Positions 44,721-53,036 of a stretch of 64,000 nucleotides of DNA are shown here, one piece after another. The position numbers and the translations under genes are program-made. The stretch spans positions 1 to 64,000 of the forward strand of contig DASUYB010000145.1 in the NCBI GenBank assembly GCA_036377595.1, read 5' to 3'. The notes beneath the pieces were generated by a model. It was not told where the DNA came from. It did no database searches and worked only from the letters and a program-made list of their open reading frames with translations. The stretch comes from Longimicrobium sp. GTDB lineage: Bacteria; Gemmatimonadota; Gemmatimonadetes; Longimicrobiales; Longimicrobiaceae. The stretch's first letter is position 1. Each line of letters starts with the position of its first letter.

Positions 44721-45635
44721 TCATGGGAACGCGAACAGCTTGCGCAGGATGTCGCCCCGCGTGAGGAAGCCGGTGAGCTTGCCCTCGCTCACGACGGGCA
44801 GGCGCTCGATGTCCTTGCTGACCATGATCGACATCACCTCGGTGAGCGCCTGGTCCTCGCTCACGCAGATCACCGAGCGGCTCATCACCTCGCGCACGGG
44901 GGTGTCCTTGAGCGACGCCGGGCTCTCCCCCGTGGTCTTCTGCACCACCGGGAGGAAGAAGCGCATCAGGTCGCGGTCGGTCACCATCCCCAGCACGCCG
45001 CGCTCGTCGTCGACCACCGGCACCGCGCGCAGCTTGTGGTCGGCGACCAGGTCGAGCACCTCGCGCACCGTGGCCGTGGGGCCCACGCGGTGCACGCGCT
45101 GCGTCATCACGTCGCGCACGGTCAGGCGCGGCTGGATGGTGATCTCGCGCACCCCGGGGATGGCCAGGATCTCCTCCGCCGAGCGCGCCGCCAGCATCGC
45201 GTCGACCACTTCGTCGCTGCGCAGCACCCGCGCGAGCGCCGCCACCGTCTGCAGGTACACCCCCGTCGCCGAGGGCGGGGCCAGGACGAGGACCACCACC
45301 TGCGCCGCCGGCTCGTCCCCCGCCGTCGCGGTCGCCAGCGGGACGGAGGCCACGCCGAGCGCGACCACCAGCTCGCGCACGGCGTCGGTGCGCACGTGCG
45401 GGAGGAGCACCCGGTCGCCCACGTGGATCAGGTCGCGAATGCGGCTCTCGGAGAACAGCCTGGCCAGCCGCTCGGGGTCGGCCACCGCGCCGGTGTCGAT
45501 CAGCCGCTGCGCGAGCGCCGACACCGCGGCCTGCACGGTGTCGGCGGGAAGGGGAGCCACCACGTGCTCCGCGCGGAGGACCTCCGTCAGCCGGATCTCG
45601 CGCCCCCGCGGGGGAGGACCGCCGCCCTCGCTCAG
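44721..45635 (-). CDS. PTS-IIA-like plus twin-CBS regulatory protein
   Basis: About 300 residues. The N-terminal 150 resemble PTS EIIA type-2 / NtrN domains ([40 protein letters not shown], with His in LPHVRT). The C-terminal half has two CBS motifs ([40 protein letters not shown]) and [20 protein letters not shown]. The start is uncertain: no ATG fits. CTG 45635 overlaps the sucD stop and has AGGAGG 4 nt upstream, while CTG 45590 or GTG 45563 would trim the tail. It follows sucD, so an energy- or carbon-sensing role is plausible but unproven. Confidence 0.82.
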   Translation of the reverse strand: MSEGGGPPPRGREIRLTEVLRAEHVVAPLPADTVQAAVSALAQRLIDTGAVADPERLARLFSESRIRDLIHVGDRVLLPHVRTDAVRELVVALGVASVPLATATAGDEPAAQVVVLVLAPPSATGVYLQTVAALARVLRSDEVVDAMLAARSAEEILAIPGVREITIQPRLTVRDVMTQRVHRVGPTATVREVLDLVADHKLRAVPVVDDERGVLGMVTDRDLMRFFLPVVQKTTGESPASLKDTPVREVMSRSVICVSEDQALTEVMSIMVSKDIERLPVVSEGKLTGFLTRGDILRKLFAFP

Positions 45636-46501
45636 AGTGCCTCCTGGATCAGCCCCACGACGTCCAGCGGCCGGCGCGCCACGCCGATGCCGTTGTCGCG
45701 GAAGGCCTGCATCTTCTCCTCCGCCGTTCCCGCGCTGCCGGAGATGATGGCGCCGGCGTGGCCCATCCGCCGCCCCGGGGGCGCCGTCTGCCCGGCGATG
45801 AAGCCGACCACGGGCTTGCTCAGGTTCTCCTTCACGTAGCGCGCCGCGTCCTGCTCGTCGGTCCCCCCGATCTCGCCGATCATCACGACGGCCTTCGTCT
45901 CGGGATCGGCCTCGAACGCGGCCAGGCAGTCGATGAAGTTGGTGCCGTTGATCGGGTCGCCGCCGATCCCCACGCACGTGGTGGTGCCGATCCCCGCCTG
46001 CTTGAGCTTGAAGACGACTTCGTAGGTGAGCGTCCCCGAGCGCGAGACCAGACCGACGGGGCCGGGCTCGGTGATGTGGCCGGGGATGATCCCCACCTTG
46101 CTCTTGCCGGGGGAGATGAGGCCCGGACAGTTGGGGCCCAGCAGCCGCGCGCCCTTCTCCATCACGTACGGGCGGACGCGCGTCATGTCGAGCACGGGCA
46201 CGCCCTCGGTGATGGCCACGATGAAGTCCACCCCCGCGTCGGCCGCCTCGTACATCGCGTCGGCCGCGAAGGCGGGGGGAACGTAGATGACGGAGGTGTT
46301 GGCGCCGGTGGCCTTCACCGCGTCGGCCACGGTGTCGAAGATCGGCACCTGCCCCTCGAACGTCTGCCCGCCCTTCCCCGGGGTGACGCCCGCGACCACC
46401 TGCGTGCCGTACTCGATCATCTGCTTCGCGTGGAACGAGCCGTCGCGGCCCGTGATCCCCTGCACCACCAGCTTCGTGGAGTTGTCGATGAAGATGCTCA
46501 C
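45632..46501 (-). CDS. sucD: Succinyl-CoA synthetase alpha subunit
   Basis: The alpha subunit forms the phosphohistidine intermediate of the TCA-cycle enzyme. The 289 residues from GTG 46501 (GTGA overlap with sucC) include [72 protein letters not shown] and the active His in [13 protein letters not shown]. Confidence 0.97.
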   Translation of the reverse strand: MSIFIDNSTKLVVQGITGRDGSFHAKQMIEYGTQVVAGVTPGKGGQTFEGQVPIFDTVADAVKATGANTSVIYVPPAFAADAMYEAADAGVDFIVAITEGVPVLDMTRVRPYVMEKGARLLGPNCPGLISPGKSKVGIIPGHITEPGPVGLVSRSGTLTYEVVFKLKQAGIGTTTCVGIGGDPINGTNFIDCLAAFEADPETKAVVMIGEIGGTDEQDAARYVKENLSKPVVGFIAGQTAPPGRRMGHAGAIISGSAGTAEEKMQAFRDNGIGVARRPLDVVGLIQEAL

Positions 46502-47643
46502 GAGGCGCGCGCTCCCTTCGCCAGTTCGACGGCCTTCTCCACCGCCTCGTCCATGTCGGTCAGCGCGGTGAAGCCCGCGTCGGCCAGGATCTTCACCGCG
46601 ATCTCCTCGTTGGTCCCCGTCAGCCGGATGACGATGGGCACGTCGATGTGGATCTGCCCCATCGCCGTCACGATCCCGTTGGCCACGTCGTCCGTCCGCG
46701 TGATCCCCCCGAAGATGTTGAACAGGATCACCTTCACGTTGGGGTCGCCGGTGATGATGCGGAGCGCGTTGACCACCTTCTCGGGGTTCGACGAGCCGCC
46801 GATGTCCAGGAAGTTGGCCGGCTCGCCGCCGTAGTACTTCACCAGGTCCATGGTGGCCATCGCCAGCCCGGCGCCGTTCACCACGCACCCCACGTCGCCG
46901 TCGAGCTTGATGAAGGTGAGCCCAGCGTCGCGCGCCATCACCTCGGCCGGCGGATCGGAGCTCTCGTCGCGCAGCGCCTCGATGGCCGGCTTCCGGAAGA
47001 GCTCGTTGTCGTCGATGTTGAACTTGGCGTCGATCGCCTTCACCTCGCCCGCGGGGGTGGTGATGAGCGGGTTGATCTCGGCCAGCGAGCCGCCGGCCTC
47101 CACGAACGCCTTGTAGAGCTGCTGCAGGATCTGCGCGGCGGCGCGCTGCTGCCTGGCGTCGTCGTACAGCCGCGTGGCGAGATAGTAGGCCTGGTGCGGG
47201 AGGAAGCCGAAGCGCGGGTCGACCGCCAGCTTGGTGATCTTCTCCGGCTCCTTGGCCGCCACCTCCTCGATGTCGATGCCGCCGGCGGCCGACACCATCC
47301 ACACCGGCGCCTTGGTGGCGCGGTCGAGGATGATGCCGACGTAGGCCTCGGAGGCGATCTCCTCGGCGGGGGCGACCAGCACCTTGTGGACGGTGAGCCC
47401 CTTGATCTGCATGCCGAGGATGGCGGCGGCCTTCTCCTTCGCCTCCTCGGGGCTCCTGGCCAGCTTGACGCCGCCGGCCTTGCCGCGGCCGCCGGCGTGC
47501 ACCTGCGCCTTGATGACGACGGTGCCGCCCAGCCTGCGGGCGGCGGCCTCGGCCTCTTCGGGCGTGGTGGCCACCTCGCCCATGGGGACGGGGATCCCCT
47601 GGGCGACGAGCAGCTCCTTCGCCTGGTATTCGTGGATGTTCAC
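46498..47643 (-). CDS. sucC: Succinyl-CoA synthetase beta subunit
   Basis: The 381-residue ATP-grasp subunit starts at GTG 47643 with [19 protein letters not shown]. It shows [40 protein letters not shown] and [20 protein letters not shown], typical of SucC. It precedes sucD with a GTGA overlap. The usual length is about 388 residues. Confidence 0.97.
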   Translation of the reverse strand: MNIHEYQAKELLVAQGIPVPMGEVATTPEEAEAAARRLGGTVVIKAQVHAGGRGKAGGVKLARSPEEAKEKAAAILGMQIKGLTVHKVLVAPAEEIASEAYVGIILDRATKAPVWMVSAAGGIDIEEVAAKEPEKITKLAVDPRFGFLPHQAYYLATRLYDDARQQRAAAQILQQLYKAFVEAGGSLAEINPLITTPAGEVKAIDAKFNIDDNELFRKPAIEALRDESSDPPAEVMARDAGLTFIKLDGDVGCVVNGAGLAMATMDLVKYYGGEPANFLDIGGSSNPEKVVNALRIITGDPNVKVILFNIFGGITRTDDVANGIVTAMGQIHIDVPIVIRLTGTNEEIAVKILADAGFTALTDMDEAVEKAVELAKGARAS

Positions 47644-47670
47644 GCGATTCTGCGTCCGCGCTGAAAGTGA

Positions 47671-47787
47671 AGTGAAGTCCTAAGTCCTGGGTCCTAAGTC
47701 CTAAGTGGTTTCGGTCCGTCCGCCGCGCTGGTGCGCTTTGGCATGCGCCGAACCAACTCAGGACTTGGGACTTAGGACTCAGGACTG
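47671..47787. repeat. Inverted repeat of AGTCCTAAGTCCTGGG words, copy 2, entering the arcC stop
   Basis: AAGTCCTAAGTCCTGGGTCC plus TAAGTCCTAAG at the left; ACTCAGGACTTGGGACTTAG plus GACTCAGGACTG at the right, about 60 nt apart. The right arm overlaps positions 47772-47787, which encode the last residues and the TAA stop of the carbamate kinase gene on the minus strand. Confidence 0.85.
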
Positions 47788-48731
47788 TAAATCTCCGTCC
47801 CCGCCTCCCCCGCCACCGCTTCCCGCCCCTGGTCCAGCCGCGCGATCACGGCGCGGCGGCCGCCGCTGCGCACGAACGCAGCCGCGGCCTCGACCTTGGG
47901 CGCCATGCTCCCCTCGCCCAGCTCGCCGGCGCGGAGCAGCTCCTCCGCCTCGTCCACGGTGAGACGGCGGAGGGCGCGCTGGCGCTCCGTCCCCCAGCCG
48001 GCGTAGACCGCGTCGACGTCGGTGAGGATCACCAGCACCGCGGCGCCGATGTCGCGGCCCAGGATGGCGGCGGCGCGGTCCTTGTCGACCACCGCGTCCA
48101 CCCCCTCCAGCCCCCCGCCCCACCGCGGGTCGGCGTAGACGGGGCATCCCCCGCCGCCGGCCGCGATGACGAGATGACCTTCGGCGACGAGCGAGCGGAT
48201 CATCGGCCGCTCCACGATCTCCAGCGGCCGCGGGCTGGGAACCACGCGCCGCCAGCCGCCCTTCACCTCCGCCACGTCGCCGCCCATCTCGGCGGCCAGC
48301 GCGCGCGCCGTCTCCTCGTCCATCGTGCGGCCGATGGGCTTGGTCGGCCGCTCCAACTCGGGGTCCCGCGGGTCGACCAGAACCTGGGTGACGATGCTCA
48401 CCACCTGGCGGTCGACGCCGGCGCGGCGCAGCGCGTTTTGCAGCGACTGCTGGATCATGTAGCCGATCCACCCCTCGGTCGCCGCCACCAGCACGCCCAG
48501 TGGGAGCGGCGGAACGAGGTGGCGCGCGTGCTCGTTGCGGATCAGCGCGTTCCCTACCTGCGGCCCGTTGCCGTGCACGATGGCGATGCGCCACCCGTCG
48601 CGCGCCAGCTCCACCACCGCGCCCAGGCTCTCGCGCGTGTGCCGGAACTGCTGGGTGATGGTCCCTTCCTCTCCCGGCTGCGCCAGCGCGTTGCCGCCCA
48701 GCGCGATCACGATGGTGTGCTCGTCCGCCAC
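47772..48731 (-). CDS. arcC: Carbamate kinase
   Basis: The enzyme interconverts carbamoyl phosphate plus ADP with ATP plus carbamate and ammonia. The 319 residues start at GTG 48731 with [19 protein letters not shown] and contain [39 protein letters not shown] and [18 protein letters not shown]. No arginine-deiminase-pathway genes are adjacent. The C-terminal codons (YSPES and stop) lie in an inverted repeat arm. Confidence 0.95.
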   Translation of the reverse strand: MADEHTIVIALGGNALAQPGEEGTITQQFRHTRESLGAVVELARDGWRIAIVHGNGPQVGNALIRNEHARHLVPPLPLGVLVAATEGWIGYMIQQSLQNALRRAGVDRQVVSIVTQVLVDPRDPELERPTKPIGRTMDEETARALAAEMGGDVAEVKGGWRRVVPSPRPLEIVERPMIRSLVAEGHLVIAAGGGGCPVYADPRWGGGLEGVDAVVDKDRAAAILGRDIGAAVLVILTDVDAVYAGWGTERQRALRRLTVDEAEELLRAGELGEGSMAPKVEAAAAFVRSGGRRAVIARLDQGREAVAGEAGTEIYSPES

Positions 48732-48903
48732 GGATCTCCGGGTGAAAATGAGGGCGACATTCTAAGCCGCCCCCGCGAGGGCGGCAAGCCGAATTCGTAG
48801 CAAGCGCTTAGCCCATGCGCCCGATGTGTCATAGGCCCCGCGCGCGGAACGTTTCCAGTGCACGTACCGACGTCCGGTCACCCCGCAGCGTGAGGATGAA
48901 CCC

Positions 48904-49296
48904 ATGACCCTGAAGCGTCTGACCTGTCGTGCCGGGTTGGTGCTGCTCCCGCTGGCCGCGGCGGCGTGCGCCGACCGCATGACCGCCGCCGACTCCAAGC
49001 CGCGGCCCTCGTCCATCGCCGAACTGCTGCAGGCGCGCGTGTCCTCGGTACAGGTGAGGGAACAGGCGAAGGGTTCGGGTGCGCGCATCCGGATCTGCAA
49101 CTACGTCCAGATGGTGCCCGAGCACCCGCCCCTGTACGTGGTGAACGGCCGCAAGGTCTCGCACAACGACATCCACGCCATGGCGATCGATCCCGCGAAG
49201 ATCGAGAACATGGAGATCATCAAGGGTCCCTCCGCGACGGAACGCTACGGCATCGAGGCGGTCAACGGCGTGGTGCTGATCACGCTCAGGCCCTGA
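48904..49296 (+). CDS. Lipoprotein with a free-standing TonB-receptor plug-like domain
   Basis: The 130-residue protein has a lipoprotein signal (LLPLAAAAC, Cys-22). Its second half matches the plug domain of SusC/TonB-dependent receptors: PLYVVNGRKV, then IDPAKIENMEIIKGPSATER and YGIEAVNGVVLITL. In receptors the plug fills a 22-strand barrel; here no barrel follows, and a terminator is next. GAGGA stands 7 nt before the ATG. Stand-alone plug proteins may act as periplasmic or outer-membrane accessory proteins; the role is unknown. Confidence 0.85.
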   Translation: MTLKRLTCRAGLVLLPLAAAACADRMTAADSKPRPSSIAELLQARVSSVQVREQAKGSGARIRICNYVQMVPEHPPLYVVNGRKVSHNDIHAMAIDPAKIENMEIIKGPSATERYGIEAVNGVVLITLRP

Positions 49297-49325
49297 TCTG
49301 AGCCAATCTCCATCTCCATTCCAAC

Positions 49326-49362
49326 GCGAACCCCTCGCCCGGCCTCGGCGCGAGGGGTTCGC
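49326..49362 (+). terminator. Terminator of the plug lipoprotein gene
   Basis: A 13-bp perfect stem GCGAACCCCTCGC / GCGAGGGGTTCGC beginning 29 nt after the stop, then AAACG. Confidence 0.65.
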
Positions 49363-49396
49363 AAACGAACGGGTCGGACCCGTCGGCGGGGTCGGG

Positions 49397-49556
49397 CGAA
49401 TGGAATTCGCGGCAACCACGGCCCGAAGTCCGCCTTCGCGGACTCCCAGGAGAGATCTGCGCGAGAACCGAAATCTACCCGCGCCGACTGAGGTCCCCGG
49501 GTTGAAACCCGGGGCTGGAACTTCGGGAAGTCCGCCTTCGCGGACTCCGGGCCCAG
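49397..49556. repeat. Two AGTCCGC-family fragments with a CCCGGGTTGAAACCCGGG hairpin
   Basis: The first fragment is GAATTCGCGGCAACCACGGC plus CGAAGTCCGCCTTCGCGGACT (49402-49445). The second is GACTGAGGTCCCCGGGTTGA plus AACCCGGGGCTGGAACTTCG plus AGTCCGCCTTCGCGGACT (about 49487-49550). Both are partial copies. Confidence 0.7.
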
Positions 49557-49571
49557 TCATCCTGCCGCGAT

Positions 49572-50405
49572 TCACACCTCGTCGTGATCGACGATGCCGC
49601 TTCTGAGCTCGTCGCAGATGCGGCGCGCGTCGGCTTCGCGGGCGCGGGAGACGGGGACGCGGATGACGCCTGCCATCGCGCGACGGCTGCCGTTTCGCTC
49701 GTAACGCACGCTGCTCACCGTCAGTTCCATCACGGGGAGCGGGAGATCGGTCAACATCCTCGCGCCGGTCAGCCACCCCTTGTCGCTCCCCAGCTGCCGC
49801 ACGTCGCCGTCGATCTCCACCGCGTTGCGGCGGACGATGACGCGGCCGCCCGCCTGCGGCACGCGCTTCCGCATCCGCGCGGCCAGGACCAGCGCCACCG
49901 CGAACGCGATCGCGGCGATCAGCGGCGCGCCGATCAGCGAGTAGCGCCACGATCCTGTGAAGATCCACGGGACCACGCCGCCGAACGCCGCGCCGAGCAG
50001 CGCCGGCTCCCACGCGCCGCGCCTGCGGCGGTCGGCCTCCTGCTCCACGAACGCGCGCCACTCGTCGGGCGCCAGCGTCCACTCGCCGAGCAGCGCGTCG
50101 GCGCGGATGGGGGCGTGCTTCTTCGGCTTCCGCGCGACCTTCGGCGCCGTGGCCTCCTGCCCGGCGAGCGCGCGCTTCTCGTCCGCCCGCAGCTGGCGCT
50201 CGATGGCGACGGTGAGCGCGATCGAGGCGGCCATCAGCACCGCGCCCGCGGTGATGAAGCCCGCGGTCACGCGCAGCGGCTCGTCGTAGCCGATGGCGAA
50301 GAAGCCGAACAGCGCCGTCCCCGCGCCCGCCACGAACAGCGCGATGCAGAACAGCACCACCAGCGCGGGAACGCGGCGGACCAGCGTCTTCAACGCCTCA
50401 CTCAT
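49572..50405 (-). CDS. Membrane protein with LAPDEWRAF motif, paralogue 1 of 2
   Basis: The 277-residue protein has two N-terminal helices (ALVVLFCIALFVAGAGTALF, TAGAVLMAASIALTVAI), a cytoplasmic loop with GEWTLAPDEWRAFVEQEADR, two more helices (FGGVVPWIFTGSW, IGAPLIAAIAFAVALVLA) and a C-terminal PH-like beta domain (VIVRRNAVEIDGDVRQLGSD). It starts at ATG 50405, overlapping the upstream stop. The paralogue next door has the same order. Function unknown. Confidence 0.8.
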   Translation of the reverse strand: MSEALKTLVRRVPALVVLFCIALFVAGAGTALFGFFAIGYDEPLRVTAGFITAGAVLMAASIALTVAIERQLRADEKRALAGQEATAPKVARKPKKHAPIRADALLGEWTLAPDEWRAFVEQEADRRRRGAWEPALLGAAFGGVVPWIFTGSWRYSLIGAPLIAAIAFAVALVLAARMRKRVPQAGGRVIVRRNAVEIDGDVRQLGSDKGWLTGARMLTDLPLPVMELTVSSVRYERNGSRRAMAGVIRVPVSRAREADARRICDELRSGIVDHDEV

Positions 50406-51204
50406 CCTCGCCCTTTTCATCGTGCGCGCCCAGCGCCCGCGGCGCCTCCTCACCCTTGTTCGGCACCTTGCGAACCAGCGCTTCCGCCACCTGCAGCGCC
50501 TCGGCCTCGCGGCCGCGCGCGACGGGGACGTGGATGCGGTGGTCGATCGTGCTCGTCTTGCCCTGCACGGTCCACGCGGTCCGCCGCACGAGCTCCAACT
50601 CGGGGACCGGCAGGTCGTCGCGCAGGCGCGCGGCGGTGAGCCAGCTCCCGTCACCGTTCAGCGCGCGCGTCGCGCCGTCGACCTGCACCGCGCCGTGGCG
50701 GATGACGACGTGCGCGCCGCTTCGCGGGACCCGCGTCTGCCAGCGGCGCGCGTCGACCAGCGTCCACACGCAGGCGATCAGGCCCAGCAGCGCGCCGCTG
50801 GCGATCGAGATCTTCCATGGCACCTGCAGGAGATACGGGAGCAGCCCTGCGAGGGTCGCGGCGACGAGCGTGTTGTATCCCGCCCTGGACCGCATGAACC
50901 TCGCGCCGTGGTCGTTGTACGCGCGCCACTCGTCCGGCGCGAGCGTCCACTCCGCCAGCACCGGGCCCGCGTTGCGGGGCGGCTCGCGGCTCGGGGGCTC
51001 CGGCGAAAGGTTGATGGACAGCGAGCCAATCACGATGCCGAAGACCGCCATCATGATCCCCAGGCTGTCGTCCACCGTGACGTCTCCGGGCGCGCGGGGG
51101 CCGCCGATCACCCCGAAGCCGTACAGGGCCCGGCCCACGCCCGCGACGAAGAACGCCACGGCGAAGACCAGGCCGGCGCCGCCCAGCGGCGTCAGCCGTC
51201 TCAT
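50398..51204 (-). CDS. Membrane protein with LAPDEWRAY motif, paralogue 2 of 2
   Basis: The 268-residue product starts at ATG 51204, overlapping the stop of the small upstream ORF as ATGA. It shares with its neighbour the layout 2 TM - AEWTLAPDEWRAYNDHGARF - 2 TM - beta domain (HVVIRHGAVQVDGATRALNG, LRDDLPVPELELVRRTAW). The two are tandem paralogues of an unrecognised family. Confidence 0.8.
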   Translation of the reverse strand: MRRLTPLGGAGLVFAVAFFVAGVGRALYGFGVIGGPRAPGDVTVDDSLGIMMAVFGIVIGSLSINLSPEPPSREPPRNAGPVLAEWTLAPDEWRAYNDHGARFMRSRAGYNTLVAATLAGLLPYLLQVPWKISIASGALLGLIACVWTLVDARRWQTRVPRSGAHVVIRHGAVQVDGATRALNGDGSWLTAARLRDDLPVPELELVRRTAWTVQGKTSTIDHRIHVPVARGREAEALQVAEALVRKVPNKGEEAPRALGAHDEKGEDE

Positions 51205-51395
51205 GACGCACCCGCCGTCGCCACGGCCGCGCCCCACCTCCCCGCCGCGAACGACGCCGCCAGTGTGCGCGCCTCGTCCAGGATGCGCATGTCCCAGCTG
51301 CTGGTGAGCTTCCCCGGGAAGGCGATGGTGTTCAGCGGGAGGACCAGGAGGATGGACCCGAGGACGTTGTGGAGGCTGCTGGCGGGAGATCGCAT
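51201..51395 (-). CDS. Small ORF translationally coupled to the paralogue pair
   Basis: A 64-residue product (SILLVLPLNTIAFPG hydrophobic, then SWDMRILDEARTLAASFAAG). The support is the ATGA overlap with the next gene; there is no strong ribosome binding site. It could be a true small membrane peptide or a leader. Low confidence. Confidence 0.4.
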   Translation of the reverse strand: MRSPASSLHNVLGSILLVLPLNTIAFPGKLTSSWDMRILDEARTLAASFAAGRWGAAVATAGAS

Positions 51396-51569
51396 CGCTC
51401 GGCCGGTGGCGGTGGGCGGCGTGGAACGGATGGCGATGGGAATCTAACGCGATCCGCCACCCGCGTGCTCACCTCCGCGTCGACAGACGGAAATGTGCTC
51501 GCGGAACAGATGATGCTATCAGGGGCCGCGGAAATCACAGACTGGTTACCCTGAAGGAAGGAGTTTTCG

Positions 51570-52775
51570 ATGCGAGCCAGACCAACCTCGGCCGCGTGGC
51601 GATGCCTGGGCGCCCTGGTATTGGCGGCGCTCCCGGCGACCACCCTCGCTGCGCAGGTACGCGCCGTCCTCCCCGCGGGCAGCGTCATCATCGTCCGGAC
51701 GACTTCGCCGCTGGAATCGGGCACGGCGCGGGTCGGAAACACGTTCGAGACGGTGGTGGCCGACTCCGTCGGCGTCGACAACTACACCGTGATCCCGGCG
51801 GGAAGCCGGATCCGCGGGGTGGTGACCTTCACCCAGGCCGCGGACGCGCAGCGCTCGGGCGTCATGGAGGTCGACTTCGACCGGCTGACCCTGCCGAACG
51901 GAACGGTGTACGCCCTGCGCGGGAAGCTGACCAGCACCGACCCCGCCGAGCGGCGCCAGATCGAGGCGCAGGGCGACCCGCGGGTGGTGCTGGTGGGCGG
52001 GCGCGGCGGCGTGGGCGCGGCGATCGCCGGCGCCGGCTCCGAGCGGAGCCCCGCCTCGGGGATCCTGGCGGCGCTGGGCACGATGCTCTCGCAGGGCCGC
52101 GACGTCCGGGTGCCGGCCGGCACTCCGCTGGCGGTGCAGCTGGAACAGCAGCTGGTGCTGAATCGCCGCGGTGCCGCGCGGGCGCCCGACGCCTTTACCC
52201 TCTATACCGCGGCCGACCGGATCCGCGCGGCCCAGCAGGCGCTCGCGCGGCTGAACTACTACCGCGGCCCGCTCACCGGCCAGCTCGACGACGCCACGCA
52301 GCGCGCCCTGTTCGAGTTCCAGGTCGACCGGGGGATCATGGCCACCGGGAACCTCGACGGCAGGACCGCGGAGGCGCTCGGCATCTCCGGCGGGGCGGGC
52401 GCCGCGGACGGCGCGGTCCTCTCGGCCGAGGAAGCGTCTCTCCTGCGCCGGGCGGCGCAGGCCCTGGTGGGGCGCTACCGCCAGGAGCTGGCGGTCGGCG
52501 CCACCGGGCGGCTCGACGCGCGGCGGAGCTACGGCGCGGACGAGATCGAGCTGTGGTTCGCGCTTTCCGGCTTCGCGGACAACGCCTCGCTGTACGAGCA
52601 GCTCGTCCGCGTCTCCGGGAACGCCGAGGCGTCCGAGGCGGCGGGGGCGGCGCTGGTCTCGGCGGCGCGGCGGGTCGACGCCGCCATGCAGCGCTCGCGC
52701 ACCTCGCAGCAGGTCCAGGGCGCCTGGTCGTCGATGCGCGCCCCGCTCTCGCGCCTGGACCCCGCCTACCGGTAG
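51570..52775 (+). CDS. Secreted peptidoglycan-binding-like protein
   Basis: The 401-residue protein has AAGGAAGGAG as a strong ribosome binding site and a signal peptide (ALVLAALPATTLAAQ). The first half is beta-rich (VIIVRTTSPLESGTARVGNT, TVIPAGSRIRGVVTF), similar to BON/TrbI-type or cell-wall-associated beta folds. The middle has a PG_binding_1-like module (AQQALARLNYYRGPLTGQLD, FQVDRGIMATGNLDGRTAEA). The C-terminal part is helical. It is probably periplasmic and binds peptidoglycan; a catalytic motif is not visible. Confidence 0.82.
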   Translation: MRARPTSAAWRCLGALVLAALPATTLAAQVRAVLPAGSVIIVRTTSPLESGTARVGNTFETVVADSVGVDNYTVIPAGSRIRGVVTFTQAADAQRSGVMEVDFDRLTLPNGTVYALRGKLTSTDPAERRQIEAQGDPRVVLVGGRGGVGAAIAGAGSERSPASGILAALGTMLSQGRDVRVPAGTPLAVQLEQQLVLNRRGAARAPDAFTLYTAADRIRAAQQALARLNYYRGPLTGQLDDATQRALFEFQVDRGIMATGNLDGRTAEALGISGGAGAADGAVLSAEEASLLRRAAQALVGRYRQELAVGATGRLDARRSYGADEIELWFALSGFADNASLYEQLVRVSGNAEASEAAGAALVSAARRVDAAMQRSRTSQQVQGAWSSMRAPLSRLDPAYR

Positions 52776-52803
52776 CGGCGTCCCCGCGTCACGCGGCGCA
52801 GGA

Positions 52804-52833
52804 CGCGCCGGGCGGCCCTCGCCGCCCGGCGCG
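52804..52833 (+). terminator. Hairpin after the PG-binding-like gene
   Basis: CGCGCCGGGCGG / CCGCCCGGCGCG, 12 bp, 6-nt loop, followed by CTTCGTTCG. Confidence 0.6.
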
Positions 52834-52920
52834 CTTCGTTCGCGTCCCGCGCGAGCCGCCGGGCCCGCGTCTCATATCATACGAATGGCTGTGCGCTCGA
52901 TTGGATCTGATGAGAACAGT

Positions 52921-52992
52921 CTCACACGGAGGGAACGGAGGAAACGGAGGATTTGCTCATCATCTCCGTTTCCTCCGTTCCCTCCGTGTGAG
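52921..52992. repeat. Perfect 29-bp inverted repeat of GGAGGGAAC words
   Basis: The left arm starts CTCACACGGAGGGAACGGAG and the right arm ends TTCCCTCCGTGTGAG. The 29-bp arms are perfectly complementary with a 14-nt loop. It sits between convergent genes (PG-binding-like and phosphomannomutase). It has the same CTCACx(C)GGAG / GTGAG termini as the repeats near 16920, 41843, 44043 and 60844. Confidence 0.85.
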
Positions 52993-53036
52993 TCATTCTG
53001 TTGGTCCGATTGCACAACCAATCCGCGGATTCGGTC

